Positions 23,597-36,000 of a stretch of DNA of 64,000 bases are shown piece by piece. Within the stretch, counting starts at the first letter, position 1. Each line of letters starts with the position of its first letter. The notes under the pieces were generated by a model. That model did no database searches and was not told the origin of the DNA. It saw only the letters and a list, made by a program, of their open reading frames with translations. Source of the DNA: Cherax quadricarinatus (Eukaryota; Arthropoda; Malacostraca; Decapoda; Parastacidae); NCBI RefSeq assembly GCF_038502225.1, contig NW_027196491.1:1-64000 (forward strand), given 5' to 3'. The position numbers and the translations under genes were made by a program.

Positions 23597-23983
23597 ATAA
23601 ACCAGACCCCCGGCCGGGATTGAACCCGCGGCCATAGTCTCAAAACTCCAGCCCGTCGCGTTAGCCACTAGACCAGCTAGCCACAATAAGATTCATCCAA
23701 CTAGGTGTATTTCTACACCATAGGAAGGTTAGCACAGGCACCTCTGTGACCACAAATGCAGTGAAGGGACTTGAGCTAGAGTTCGTCACGGCCACGCTAG
23801 CTGAAGATTCGTCTGTAAAAACTTGCATTTGTGGTCACAGAGGTGCCTGTGCTAACCTTCCTATGGTGTAGAAATACACCTAGTTGGATGAATTTTATTG
23901 TGGCTAGCTGGTCTAGTGGCTAACGCGACGGGCTGGAGTTTTGAGACTATGACCGCGGGTTCAATCCCGGCCGGGGGTATGGT
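23597..23983. mobile_element. Head-to-head inverted tRNA-SINE pair
   Basis: Arms 23597-23760 (minus) and 23824-23983 (plus) are near-perfect reverse complements around a 63-bp centre. The plus arm has an A-box (TAGCTGGTCTAGTGG, 23905-23919) and B-box (GGTTCAATCC, 23958-23967), spaced as in a tRNA. Each arm also carries the non-tRNA block AGGTGCCTGTGCTAACC and TAGAAATACACCTAG. The right arm continues with the family tail TTGCAATCGTGTCATTACG. A transcript would fold into a very long hairpin. Confidence 0.75.
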
Positions 23984-24024
23984 TTGTTTGCAATCGTGTC
24001 ATTACGATTTCTTGAGTCAGGAAT

Positions 24025-25235
24025 GTGAATAATTATTTTTTTCCAGTTTTTTGCAGTTGCCATTTATTTTACATTGAGTTTTTTTTTTTTTGGTTCATTT
24101 AAGCATGCTTACTGTTGCATTTTGTTCAATTTAAGACATAATTTTCACTCCCTGTGAGTAATTTCCCTGTCATAGTGTACTAGGGAAAAGTCAATTTGCT
24201 TCACAAACATATTAATTTCGTTTGCTACATTTCTTTAATTGCTTCGTGTTTACATTCAGTTACTTGTTGAGAAGAGAGACTTCTAATGTTTTTCAATTCT
24301 TGAGAGCGTGTTCTTTCCTCATTATTAAGTCTCAAGCTATTTGTGGAAATTTTCGATAATTCCCCTATGATTTAAATGTAATAATTCGTAGGGATAACAA
24401 TATTTTTATAATAATGCCGATGTGTGATGTTAATGTGACTTTTAAAAGGTAATAAGTCACTAGGAACCAACATATTCCCTATAATATCCTTATACGATGA
24501 AATAAGTTAATTAAGTAAAGGGAAATTATTGTAATATCCAAAAACTAAATATTCTGATATGAAAAATGTATTACATGTCCAGAAATATTATTAAATTTTA
24601 ATAAATATATCTGTACAAGATAGGAGAGCAGGAGAAGAAAAGCGGGGAGGATGGAAGTAAGACGAACTGGCTAGTTCGTGAATATTTCTCTAATTTCGAA
24701 GTGTTTGTTAGTAATATTATCGGTTAATTCAACGTTACAATACAAGTGAAGAGGACAGACATCTGTAAATGTCCAACTAGAGAATGAAATGGTAGAACCT
24801 AGTGACTGGATGACAAAAAATGCGATGCAGGAACTGTGAATTAGACGCCATGTTGTTTACTACCGCGTGCATTCTTCAGTAATTTAGGTTCGCCACACAG
24901 CAGTAAAGGTTACTTGATATTATCCGATTTTCTATGTAATCTTCTTGTGGGAGGCGTTAGGATGCACCAAAAATGTAATAAATTGGTAAGTGTAATAGTT
25001 TACGCCCTTAATATGAAATAATGTGATTAATAATTGTAACCTAGTAGTCAAAAGAAAATACTTCAGTAAGTCAAGTCCACTTGATAGTCAGTTTTTACTG
25101 ACGTAAATATTCTTAATAAATATATAGGAACGATTTGTTCCTAATCCAGGGACTTGTTGAGAACCTCGTGTTACATTATTTGTCACATTTTATTTAAGTA
25201 TCATGCAATTTTCCTTTTTTTCATTATTACATATA
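24025..25235. other. AT-rich unique sequence
   Basis: Only homopolymer T-runs and short frames are present. I see no coding signature, element or RNA motif. Confidence 0.4.
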
Positions 25236-25236
25236 C

Positions 25237-25237
<1 letters not shown>

Positions 25238-25330
<93 letters not shown>

Positions 25331-25662
25331 GTGCCGAAAATGTAAAACTGGTCAATTAGAAAGAACTCAAAAAAAATTAATTTTGCTCCAAAAGAATCTT
25401 AGAAAACTTACCTAACCTTATAATAAGAACAATTTATTTTAGCCTAACCCAACTAAATATATTTTAGATTTGTTTACAGTAATTTAATACTAAACAAACA
25501 CAGTGAAATATATTTTTTTCGTTAGGCTCAGAATGATTTTGGCGAAATTATTGCATACAAAAATTTTCGCTTTTCCTATATGGCAAGATGAGCGTTGCTA
25601 TTTAAGCCAAGATCGCAACTTCTGCCTATTCGGCACGACATTATATATATATATATATATAC

Positions 25663-25733
<71 letters not shown>
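25238..25733. mobile_element. TA-inserted MITE between long (TA)n tracts
   Basis: (TA)n at 25238-25327 and 25642-25733 flank a 312-bp AT-rich element (25328-25639). Its ends are inverted: GTCGTGCCGAAAA on the left and TATTCGGCACGAC on the right. There is no coding capacity. Terminal inverted repeats plus TA flanks fit a non-autonomous TA-targeting DNA transposon (Tc1/mariner-like habit). A second, one-ended copy starts at 52951, again directly after (TA)n. Confidence 0.6.

Positions 25734-26836
<1,103 letters not shown>

Positions 26837-26915
<79 letters not shown>
26837..26915. repeat. (GT)n microsatellite
   Basis: About 78 bp of (GT)n sits at the 5' truncation point of the antisense LINE fragment. 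Confidence 0.95.
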
Positions 26916-26918
<3 letters not shown>

Positions 26919-27680
26919 ATCTCGTATGTATGTGTCATTTCTCATTTATTTTACTAATTGAATCTTTAATGTTTCGGGAAGAAATGGTTTACTCTCCTGA
27001 CTTTGTGCATTTTAGAGATAATATTCTCTGTTTATTATTTTTTTTTTTTGCGCAGGTCTACTTTGCCATATACGTTGAGCTGAGGGTTATTCGGATTAGT
27101 TTAGCATTCTTTAACATTGTGTCGTGCATTATTTTATGAGTATGTAGCAGTAGGCTTTAAGAAAGTGACTGTAACGACGTCTAGCTCAGCAATCGTACTG
27201 AGCACTGTATGTGCTTGATGTGTTATACATGTAATTATTCCACCTTACCTAGCAGTTTGAACAGGAAATTACTGAGAGTTTGCTGCAACTAATCCGTCCC
27301 TGCTGTGGCCTCGGTCTCAATTACCTGACGAATTACCAGAGATACTGCTGACGATGCACTTTGAGGTCGAGCATAAGTGGTTTACAGTCCTACACATTTG
27401 ACAATAGTATTACGAACCGGCCAGGCACTTCTGGCGCTGTGTAGGCAATATGGAGATACAAATCTATTGTTTATTTCTTGCACAATAATGAAGAACTTTG
27501 CTAGTCTATTTGAATTGCATCTGTTGTTTCGGGTAACTGCATGACAAAATGCCATGCACGTATCAGGAATTGTGTAAAAATGTTTTTTCTCACATGAACC
27601 GAGATGTCAGCATAGGTTATGGTGACTGGGTAGCTGATCTTAACTGTTGTCTGCTACTCACCCTGGCCTCTTTACCTATG
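26916..27680. other. No recognisable feature
   Basis: Mixed-composition sequence with only short frames; nothing supported. Confidence 0.4.
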
Positions 27681-28188
27681 ATGAAATTAAGACACATGTG
27701 CAACATCTGGGTACCTTAATTGTAGACGTTTCGCCATCCAGTGGCTTTATCAATACAAATTCCAGGACATAACTTGAAGACAGTAGAACTATGTACAGAA
27801 GATGAGGTAATCAGTCCCTCAACCTTGGAGTAGGTGCGAAGAGCACCGTAGTCGTGGAGATTCCGAAGCAGAAGCAAGGAGACACTCCCCAGATAGGGAG
27901 CCAAGGCCGGGTCACCACTACCTGGAAAAGACCCGGGCCGGGAGAATACCGGTGAATAAAAAAAAAAAAAAGCAGAATCAAGGCGCCTGACGCTTCAGAA
28001 TCTCCACGACTACGGTGCTCTTCTCACCTACTCCAAGGTTGAGGGACTGATTACCTCATCTTCTGCACATAGTTCTACTGTCTTCAAGCTATGTCTTGGA
28101 ATTTATATTGATAAAGCCACTGGATGGCGAAACGTCTACAATAAAGATACCCAGATGTTGCACATGTGTCTTAATTTCATCTTAGTGC

Positions 28189-28650
28189 AACAGCCAGGTT
28201 GCACTAAACGTCTCTAAAGTACTTTCACAAGCTAACACCAGAGTCGCCATCGCTTCTACCACTTCAATAAAGGATCTAACCAGGACAAAACCCAAGCACC
28301 ACGAACCAGTCAATGCAGGAGTTTACACTATACCCTGTGGAGGCTGTGACAAGATCTACGTAGGTGAAACAGCAAGAAACCTCGACACACGCCTCAATGA
28401 ACACATTTACGCATGTAGGAACGACAACTTAAACAACGCCTGTGTACAACACCGAAATTCCACCAATCATCTCATGAAATTCAGAGACGCCCAATTAGTG
28501 ATCAAAGAAACTAATTTCCGCAGACGCAAGTGCCTTGAATCAGCACTGATCGCTGTTTCGAATACAATTAAACAAAACAACGGCAGCTTCACCATCTCCG
28601 AAGTCTTAGCAAGAATCCTCCTGAAAACAGTAAACCCTGCCATCACATAG
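28189..28650 (+). pseudogene. PLE C-terminal GIY-YIG endonuclease
   Basis: This 153-codon open frame has no start codon and ends at a TAG. It reads GVYTIPCGGCDKIYVGETAR near codons 45-64, the GIY...YIG pair of the PLE endonuclease with its CxxC insertion. LDTRLNEHIYACR follows (catalytic-region Arg and a His), then CVQHRNSTNH (zinc-type His) and a conserved tail ESALIAVSNTIKQNNGS. In PLEs this C-terminal domain nicks the target for reverse transcription. Here the RT is missing upstream, and the frame begins directly after the inverted repeat at 28180, so it is a 5'-truncated copy with an intact-looking domain. A second, more decayed copy is at 37168-37440. Confidence 0.8.
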
Positions 28651-28808
28651 TCTCTCCTGTTATACTACACAAAGCACATTACAGAGAGTGAACACGGAAA
28701 AAAACCTGCCTCTTTCCAGTCTATATTTGTCCAACCTATTTTTATGTTACCCAAGTAATCGCTTTTATATCCTTTTACTCATGTAAGAATTAATTGTATT
28801 ATTTCTGT

Positions 28809-28843
<35 letters not shown>

Positions 28844-28914
28844 GTGAACATCGAAATGTTACCTCACTAGTATTGCACCTCACTCAGAGCCTTTATATAC
28901 CCTCTGTGTCCATG

Positions 28915-28975
28915 TATTGTTTGTAATAGCTTGATAAAGCTCCTGGAGAGCGAAACGTTGCCACAATAAATGTCA
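28915..28975 (+). ncRNA. Hammerhead-like motif at PLE 3' end
   Basis: Core TTGATAA, stem II GCTC-CTGGA-GAGC, GAAACGTT, then GCCACAATAAATG. Stem I can form GC/GC, an internal loop, and TTGT/ACAA. The C3-G8 pair is U3-A8 here. The PLE 3' end is at about 28985. Confidence 0.6.
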
Positions 28976-29039
28976 CATTAGTTGCACTTGTGTCCTTTTA
29001 CTTTAAATATTGATGGACTGACCACATCGACTCAAGGTT

Positions 29040-29165
29040 AAGGGACTGATTACCTCATTCTCTTCCTGTTCTTCAAGATTCTCCTTTGTATGGACTGATG
29101 AAGCCACTGTGTGGCGAAACGTTTCCTCAATAAAGATACCCAAGTGTTGCACATGTGTCTAATTT
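29040..29165 (+). ncRNA. Hammerhead ribozyme motif with canonical core
   Basis: 29094-29100 reads GGACTGATGA with the full CUGAUGA core. One extra A follows, then stem II GCCAC-TGT-GTGGC, GAAAC, and GTTTCCTCAATAAAG. Stem III is only ACGU, which suits cleavage as a dimer. Stem I can form GGA/TCC, an internal loop and TTG/CAA. The leader GGGACTGATTACCTCATTC and the tail GTTGCACATGTGTCTAA match the other PLE terminal repeats. It is a separate solo terminal repeat directly after the PLE of 27.7-29.0 kb. Confidence 0.65.
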
Positions 29166-29189
29166 ATCATCGAAAAGGATCTTAGGGGA

Positions 29190-30690
29190 GTATCATAAGA
29201 ACATTAGAAATGAGGAACACTGCAATAGGCCTGTTGGCCCATACTGGGCAGGTCCTTCACAAATCCAACCCACTAACAGAATATTTGCTCAACCCACTTC
29301 AGGTCTACCCTAACAATAAGCTCAGATAAATAAACTAACTCGCGTGCAAGTCCCACTCAAATCCAACCCTTCTCCCTCATGCATTTATCCAACCTATATT
29401 TGAAACTACCCAAGGTTTTAGCTTCAATAACCGTACTAGGCAGATTGTTCCACTCATCAAGTACCTTCTTTCCAAACCAATACTTTACTATATCCTTTCA
29501 AAATCTAAACATATCTAATTTGAGCAAGAATGGTATATAATACCGACAAGATGAAATTAAGACACATGTGCAACATCTGGGTATCTTTATTCTAGACGTT
29601 TCGCCATCCAGTGGCTTTATCAATACAAATTCCAAGACATAACTTGAAGACAGTAGAACTATGTGCAGAAGATGAGGTAATCAGTCCCTCAACCTTGGAG
29701 TAGGTGCGAAGAGCACCATAGTCCACGACTATGGTGCTCTTCGCACCTACTCCTAGGTTGAGGGACTGATTACCTCATCTTCTGTACATAGTTCTACTGT
29801 CTTCAAGTTATGTCCTGGAATTTGTATTGATAAAGCCACTGGATGGAGAAACGTCTACAATAAAGATACCTAGATGTTGCACATGTGTCTTAATTTCATA
29901 TCTAATTTGAATTCATTATTGCGGGTTCTCTCTTGGAGAAATATCCTCAAAACCTTATTTATATCCCCTTTGTTAATACCCATCTTCCACCTGCACACTT
30001 CGATCATGTCTCCCCTCATTCTTCGTTTTACAAGTGAATGTAGTTTAAGGGACTTCAATCTTTCTTCATACGGAAGATTTTATGCTATGAATTAATTTTG
30101 TCATTCTTTGCTGAATGTTTTCTAACGAATTTATATCCATTCAGTAATATGGAGACCAGAACTGAGATGCATAATCTAGATGAGGACTTACTAATGATGT
30201 ATAAAGCTGCAGTATAACCGCTGACTACAGTTGCTTACACTTCTTGACATAAATCCCAATAATCTATTTGCCTTATTACGTACGCTTAGGCATTGCTGTC
30301 TTGGTTTAAGGTTGCTGCTTACAATAACCTCCAAGTCCTTTACATATTCCTTACGGCTAAGTTCTACATTAATAAGCTGAACATTCCCAAGCTTTAGAAC
30401 GAATTGAGTTCGAACGAACTGAGTTCGAACGAATTGAGTTTGTCTAAATCCACCTGAAGTTCTGTGGCATCTATGTTTGCAACGATTATCCTACCTATCT
30501 TCGTGTCATCAGCAAATTTGCTCATATTACTAATAATTCCCTCGTCAAGGTCATTGATATACAATATAAACAACAACGGGCCTAAAACTGATCCCTGTGG
30601 AACGCCACTTGTTACAGATCCCCACTCAGACTTAACCCCATTTATGCACACTGTTTCCTATTGGTGACCCATGACTCGATCCATGACAAG
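29190..30690 (-). pseudogene. CR1-like LINE ORF2 (antisense), split by a palindrome
   Basis: The minus strand encodes the RT palm (GVPQGSVLGPLLFILYINDL, SKFADDTKIGRI with both aspartates) at 30660-30500. The thumb (RNKANRLLGFMSRSVSN) lies near 30240-30280. The C-terminal domain YEERLKSLKLHSLVKRRMRG and the DMIEV segment lie near 29990-30080. The tail AKTLGSFKYRLDKCMREKG and the 3' UTR lie at 29190-29500. A 16-bp unit (GAATTGAGTTCGAACG) is tripled at 30396-30440. Between 29524 and 29896 the reading is interrupted by the inserted palindrome. Fingers, endonuclease and ORF1 are absent, and several frameshifts are present. Confidence 0.75.
29551..29899. mobile_element. Near-perfect 349-bp palindrome of PLE terminal repeat
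   Basis: Arms 29551-29722 and 29728-29899 (172 nt each) are almost exact reverse complements with a 5-nt centre CCACG. Each arm carries a hammerhead-like motif (TTGATAA, GCCA-CTGGA-TGGC or GGAG, GAAACGTC or GAGACG-like, TACAATAAAGATA), the leader GAGGGACTGATTACCTC and the outer end ATGTGCAACATC. It lies in the antisense LINE. The sequence CATATCTAATTTGA flanks it at 29510-29523 and 29897-29910, consistent with a 14-bp target-site duplication. Confidence 0.8.
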
Positions 30691-31300
30691 CACATCTTTT
30701 GAGGCGCACATCAACCAAATAACTGCTGCAGCATATGGGCGCCTGGCAAACCCAAGAATAGAGTTTCGACACTACTGTACACTGTGTACGTGAGGCCTAC
30801 ATTGGAGTATGCAGCATCAGTATAGAACCCACATCTAGTCAAGCACCTCAAAAAATATTTTGAGAAAGCGCAAAGATTCGTAACAAGAACAGTTCAAGAA
30901 CTAAAGAGTATGTCCTACGAGGAGAGGTTAAGGAAAATCAACCTGACGACTTTAGAGGACAGGAGGGATTGGGATGACATGATAACATAAAATCCTGAGA
31001 GGAATTGACAAGATGGATAGAAACAGAATGTTTCAGAGATAGGACACAGCAACAAGGAGTCACAAGTGGAAGTTGAAAACTCACAGGGATGTTAGGAAGT
31101 ATTTCTTCAATCACAGAGTTGTCAGAAGTGGAACAATCTGGAGAACGATGTAATGGAGGTAGCATCCATATATATATCTTTAAGAAGAGGTGCGACAGAA
31201 CTCATGGAGCAGGGAGAGAAAGAACCTAGTAGCGACCAGCGAAGGCCAGGAGCTATGACTCAATCCCTGCAACCACAAAGAAGTGAGTACACAAACACAA
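30691..31300 (+). pseudogene. LINE ORF2 C-terminal copy A of the (AC)n-tailed family
   Basis: Starts near the KVHINQITAAAYGRL-like segment (30697-30760), continues with the LEYAA-type and NPHL-type motifs and the SYEERLRKI-type C-terminal domain, and ends at the 3' UTR with TGAGTACACAAACACA. Several stops and frameshifts are present. The next copy begins directly in the AC-rich tail. Confidence 0.65.
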
Positions 31301-33070
31301 ACACAGACACAAACGCGCGTGCGCGCACACACACACACACACACGCACACGCACACAAAGACAGGATGTTCAAGAGATGGGACACAGCAACAAGGGGACA
31401 CAGTTGGAAATTGAAGATACAGATGAATCACAGGGATGTTAGGAAGTATTTCTTCAGTCACAGAGTTGTCAGGAAGTGGAATAGTTTGGGAAGCGATGTA
31501 GTGGAGGCAAGATCCATACATAGCTTTAAGTAGAGGTATGATAAAGTTCACGGTTCAGATAGAGTGATCCAGTAGCGACCAGTGAAGAGGCAGGGCCAGG
31601 AGCTAGGACTCGACCCCTGCAACCTCAACTAGGTGAGTACAACTAGGCGAGTACAGAACAGCATTCCGACACCTTTATAAGGAATCGTTCAGGACCTTGT
31701 ACACCGTGTACGTTAGGCCCATATTGGAGTATGCGGCACCAGTTTGGAACCCACACCTAGCCAAGCACGTAAAAAAATTAGAGAAAGTGCAAAGGTTTGC
31801 AACAAGACTAGTCCCAGAGCTAAGAGGTATGTCCTACGAGGAGAGGTTAAGGGAAATCGACCTGACGACACTGGAGGGCAGGAGAGATAGTGGGGACATG
31901 ATAGTTTTAAGCAGAGGTAAGATAATGCTCACGATTCATGGAGAGTGACCTAGTAGCGACCAGTGAAGAGGCGGGACCAGGAGCTTGGACTCGACCCCTG
32001 CAACCTCAACTAGGTGAGTACAACTAGGTGAGTACACACACACACACACACATATAAAAGACCCCTTGGGGCCAGCGATCATGTGGTTCTAAGCTTCGAA
32101 TACACAGTAGAGCTACAAGTGGAGGGGGAAGCAGGAAGGCCAGGGCGAATGAAGCCAAACTACAAGAAAGGGGACTACGCGGGAATGAGGAACTTCCTGA
32201 ACGGGGTTCAGTGGGATGTGTACGTTAGGCCCATATTGGAGTATGCGGCACCAATTTGGAATCCACACCTAGCCAAGCACGTAAAGAAACTAGAGAAAAT
32301 GCAAAGGTTTGGAACAAGACTAGTCCCAGAGCTAAAGAGTATGTCCTACGAGGAGAGGTTAAGAGAAATCGACCTGACGACACTGGAGGACAGGAGAGAT
32401 AGGGGAGACATGATAACGACATACAAAATACTGAGAGGAGTTGACAAGGTGGACAAAGACAGGATGTTCCAGAGATGGGATACAGCAACAAGGGGGGACA
32501 GTTGGAAGCTGAAGACACAGATGAATCACAGGGATGTTAGGAAGTATTTCTTCAGCCACAGAGTAATCAGGAAGTGGAATAGTTTGGGAAGTGATGTAGT
32601 GGAGGCAGAATCTATACATAGCTTTAAGCAGAGGTATGATTAAGCTTACGGTTCAGGGAGTGTGACCTAGTAGCGACCAGTGAAGAGGCAGGGCCAGGAG
32701 CTAGGACTCGACCCCTGCAACCTCAACTAGGTGAGTACAACTAGGTAAGTACACTGTAGCGATCAGCGATCAGTGAAGAGGTGGGGCCAGTAATCATGAC
32801 TCGACCTCTGCAACCACAAATAGGTGAGTACAATTAGGTGAGCACACACACACATGCAAGATCTATACATAGCTTTAAGGAGAGGTATGATAAAGCCCAC
32901 GGAAAGGGTAGAGTGACCGAGTAGCGGCTGGTAAAGAGGCGGGCCAGGAGTTGAGACTCGATCCCTGCAACCATAACTAGGTGAGTACAGCTAGGTGAGT
33001 ACACACACACAGTAGCGATAAGTGAAGAGGCAGAGCCAGAAGCTATGACTTGACCCATGCAAACACAAAT
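31301..33070 (+). repeat. Nested head-to-tail LINE 3' ends
   Basis: Several partial copies follow each other in one orientation: 31360-31660, 31665-32035, 32050-32760 (a 186-codon open C-terminal frame including EYAAPIWNPHLAKHVKKLEK), 32765-32840, 32850-33000 and 33005-33070. Each closes with the 3' UTR block GTAGCGACCAGTGAAGAGGC, CCAGGAGCT, CTCGACCCCTGCAACC, and then one or two AACTAGGTGAGTAC units followed by (AC)n. Several units consist of the 3' UTR alone. All ORF pieces lack RT motifs and are non-functional. Confidence 0.75.
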
Positions 33071-36000
33071 TAGATGAGTGGACACAAATGGACACAAAAG
33101 CGAAAGGAGCTAGGAAGAGAGACAAGGACAGAATCAGTCAAGGACAACCAGAGAAAGGCAAGAGCAAGCACACACAACCATTCCCAGATGCCCACAACCA
33201 AACACGCTATTCCAACACAACCCACACTTACAGCCCCCATGCCACACTATGCTTTAGAAACCCGCAGCACACTGCCAGGTCCCCCACCCTCACATACCCC
33301 TTTCCCCCCAAACACAATGTTGGAGAGGAAACTGAAGGTGTGGTACACCAACGCTGATGGAATAACGAATAAGTGGGAGGAGTGGCACAAAAGAGTCAAA
33401 GAGGCATCACCTGACATCATAGCCCTCACTGAAACCAAGTTCACAGGGATGATAACAGATGTCATCTTTCCAAAGGGATATCAGATCCTGATCAAAAACC
33501 GATGGAATTTTGATGAGCTGGAGAGAGAAGGCAAAGGAGAAGCAAGAGATTATGTGATAGGAACGCTTCAGTTTGGAGGTCCCAAGGTGGTAATTGCAGT
33601 GACGTATAACCCACCAGAGAACAGTAGGAGGCCGAGGCAAGAGTATGACGAGAGTAATAGAGCGATGGTTGACACACTGGCCGAAGTGGCCAGAAGGGCT
33701 CATGCGAGCAGGGCATAGCTACTGATCATGGGTGACTTCAACCACAAGCCAATCGATTGGGAGAACTTAGAGCCACATGGCAGCCAAGAAACGTGGAGGG
33801 CTAAGATGTTGGAGGTGGTACTGGAAAACCTGACGTGCCAACACTTAAGGGACGCTACCAAAGAGAGAGGAGATGATGAACCTAGACCTAGTATTCACCT
33901 TGAGTAGTGCAGATATTGAGGACATCACATATGAAAGACCCCTTGGGACCAGTAATCATGTGGTTATGAGTTTCGACTACATAGTAGAGTTACAAGTGGA
34001 AGGGGAAGCAGGATGGGCCGGCCGAATGAAGCCAACTACAAGGAAGGGGTGTACGTAGGCATGAAGAACTTCCTGCACGAGGTTCAGTGAGACAGAGACC
34101 TGGCAGGGAAGTCCGTAAATGAGATGATGGAATATATGGCAACAATATGCAAGGAAGCTGAGAAGCGATTTGCACCCAAGGGTAACAGGAATAACGAAAA
34201 ACCCAGGATGAGCCCGTAGTTCACTCAAGGTGCAGGGAGGCCAAAACCAAGTGTGCTAGGGAATGGAAGAAGTATAAAAGGCAAAGGACCCAAGAGAATA
34301 AGGAGAGCACACTTAGAGCCAAAAATGAATATGCACAGGTAAGAAGGGAGGCTCAAAGGCAATACGAGAACGACATAGCAGCGAAAGGCAAATCTGACCC
34401 AAAGCTGGTGTACAGCCACATAAGGAGGAATACAACAGTCAATAACCAGGTAATCAGGCTGAAGAAGGAATGGGGGGAGGTCACAAAAAAAATGACCACG
34501 AAGCATGTAAGGAACTCAACAGGAGATTCAAAGAAGTGTTAACAGAGGAGACAGAAGGACCTCCAGGAAGGCGGAGAGGTGGGGTACACCATCAAGTGTT
34601 GGGCACAATACATACAACCGAGGAAGAAGTGAAGAAGCTGCTCAGCGAGCTAGATACCTCAAAGGCGATGGGGATGGATAATATCTCTCCATGGGTCCTG
34701 AGAGAGGGAGCAGAGGCGCTATGTGTACCCCTAACAACAATGTTCAACACATCTAACGATAGAGGGTGACTACCTAAAGTATGGAAGACAGCAAATGTAG
34801 TCCCAATTTTTAAAAAAAGGAGAAAGACACGAGGCATTAAATTACAGACCAGTGTCACTGACATGTATAGTATGCTAGGTCATGGAGAGGAATGAGCTTA
34901 TGAACGACAGCCAGCATGTTTTCAGGGATGAGAAATCCTGTGTCACAAACCTACTGGAGTTCTATGACAGGGTGACTGCAGTAATGCAAGAGAGAGAAGG
35001 GTGAGTAGATTGCGTTTTCTTGGATCGTAAGGTGTTTGACACACTTCCACTCAAGAGATTACTGCATAAGCTGGAGGACCAGGTAGGGATAACAGGGAAG
35101 GTACTGCAATGGATCAAGGAATACCTGTCAGGAGGACAACATCCAGTCATGATTCGTTGTGAGGTGTCAGAGTGGGCGTCTGTAACGAGCGGACGGAACG
35201 ACAGGACGGAAGGAATAGACTCCTAAGTGTCCCTGTTTGCAGAGGATGTGAAGTTGATGAAACGAATTCACTCGAACAAGGACTAGGCAGAACTACAGAG
35301 GGACCTGGACAGGCTGCAGGCATGGTCCGGCAACTGTCTTCTGGAGTTTAACCCCACCAAGCGCTTAGTCATAAAGATTGGGGAAAGGCAAAGAAAACCA
35401 CAAACGGAGTACAGCCAAGGTGGCCAGAGCCTACAAACCTCACTCAAGGAAAAGGATCTTTGGGTGAGTATAACACCGGGCACATGTAAGGTGCACAGCA
35501 ACCAAATAACTGCTGCAGCATACAGGCGCCTGGCAAACCTGGTAACAGGACTTCAACATCTTAATAAGGAGTCATTCAGGACCCTGTATACTGTGTACAT
35601 TAGGCCCATATTGGAATATGCAGCGCCAGTTTGAAACCCACACCTAGCCAAGCATGTAAGGAAACTAGAGAAAGTGCAAAGGTTTGCAACAAGACTAGTC
35701 CCGGAGCTAAGGGGTATGTCCTACGACGAGAGGTTAAGGGAAATCGACCTGACGACACTGGAAGGCAGGAGAGATAGGGAAGGATATGATAACGACATAT
35801 AAAATACTGAGAGGAATCGACAAGGTGGACAGAGACAGGATGTTCCAGAGATGGGACACAAAAACAAGGGGCCACAGTTGGAAGTTGAAGACACAGATGA
35901 ACCACACGGATGTTACGAAATATTTCTTCAGTCACAGAGTTGTCAGGAAGTGGAATAGTCTGGGAAGTGATGTAGTGGAGACAGGATCTATACATAGCTT

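Larger units (their letters stand above)
27681..28985 (+). mobile_element. Penelope-like element, 5'-truncated, with inverted terminal repeat
   Basis: The insertion starts with a large inverted pair (arms 27681-27870 and 27990-28180) carrying hammerhead motifs on opposite strands. Its centre is GC-rich and contains an A-run. It runs straight into an open PLE reading frame (28189-28650) and a 3' region with (CTA)n and (CAC)n. The end is a different hammerhead-type repeat near 28921-28970 with AATAAATG. Terminal-repeat, partial-pol, terminal-repeat layout with an inverted 5' repeat is known for Penelope-like elements. Most of the pol (RT) is absent. Confidence 0.7.

Noticed and set aside
23900..23975. 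Functional tRNA gene
   Set aside because: A- and B-boxes are present but there is no clean cloverleaf or terminator, and the sequence continues into a SINE body present in several copies.
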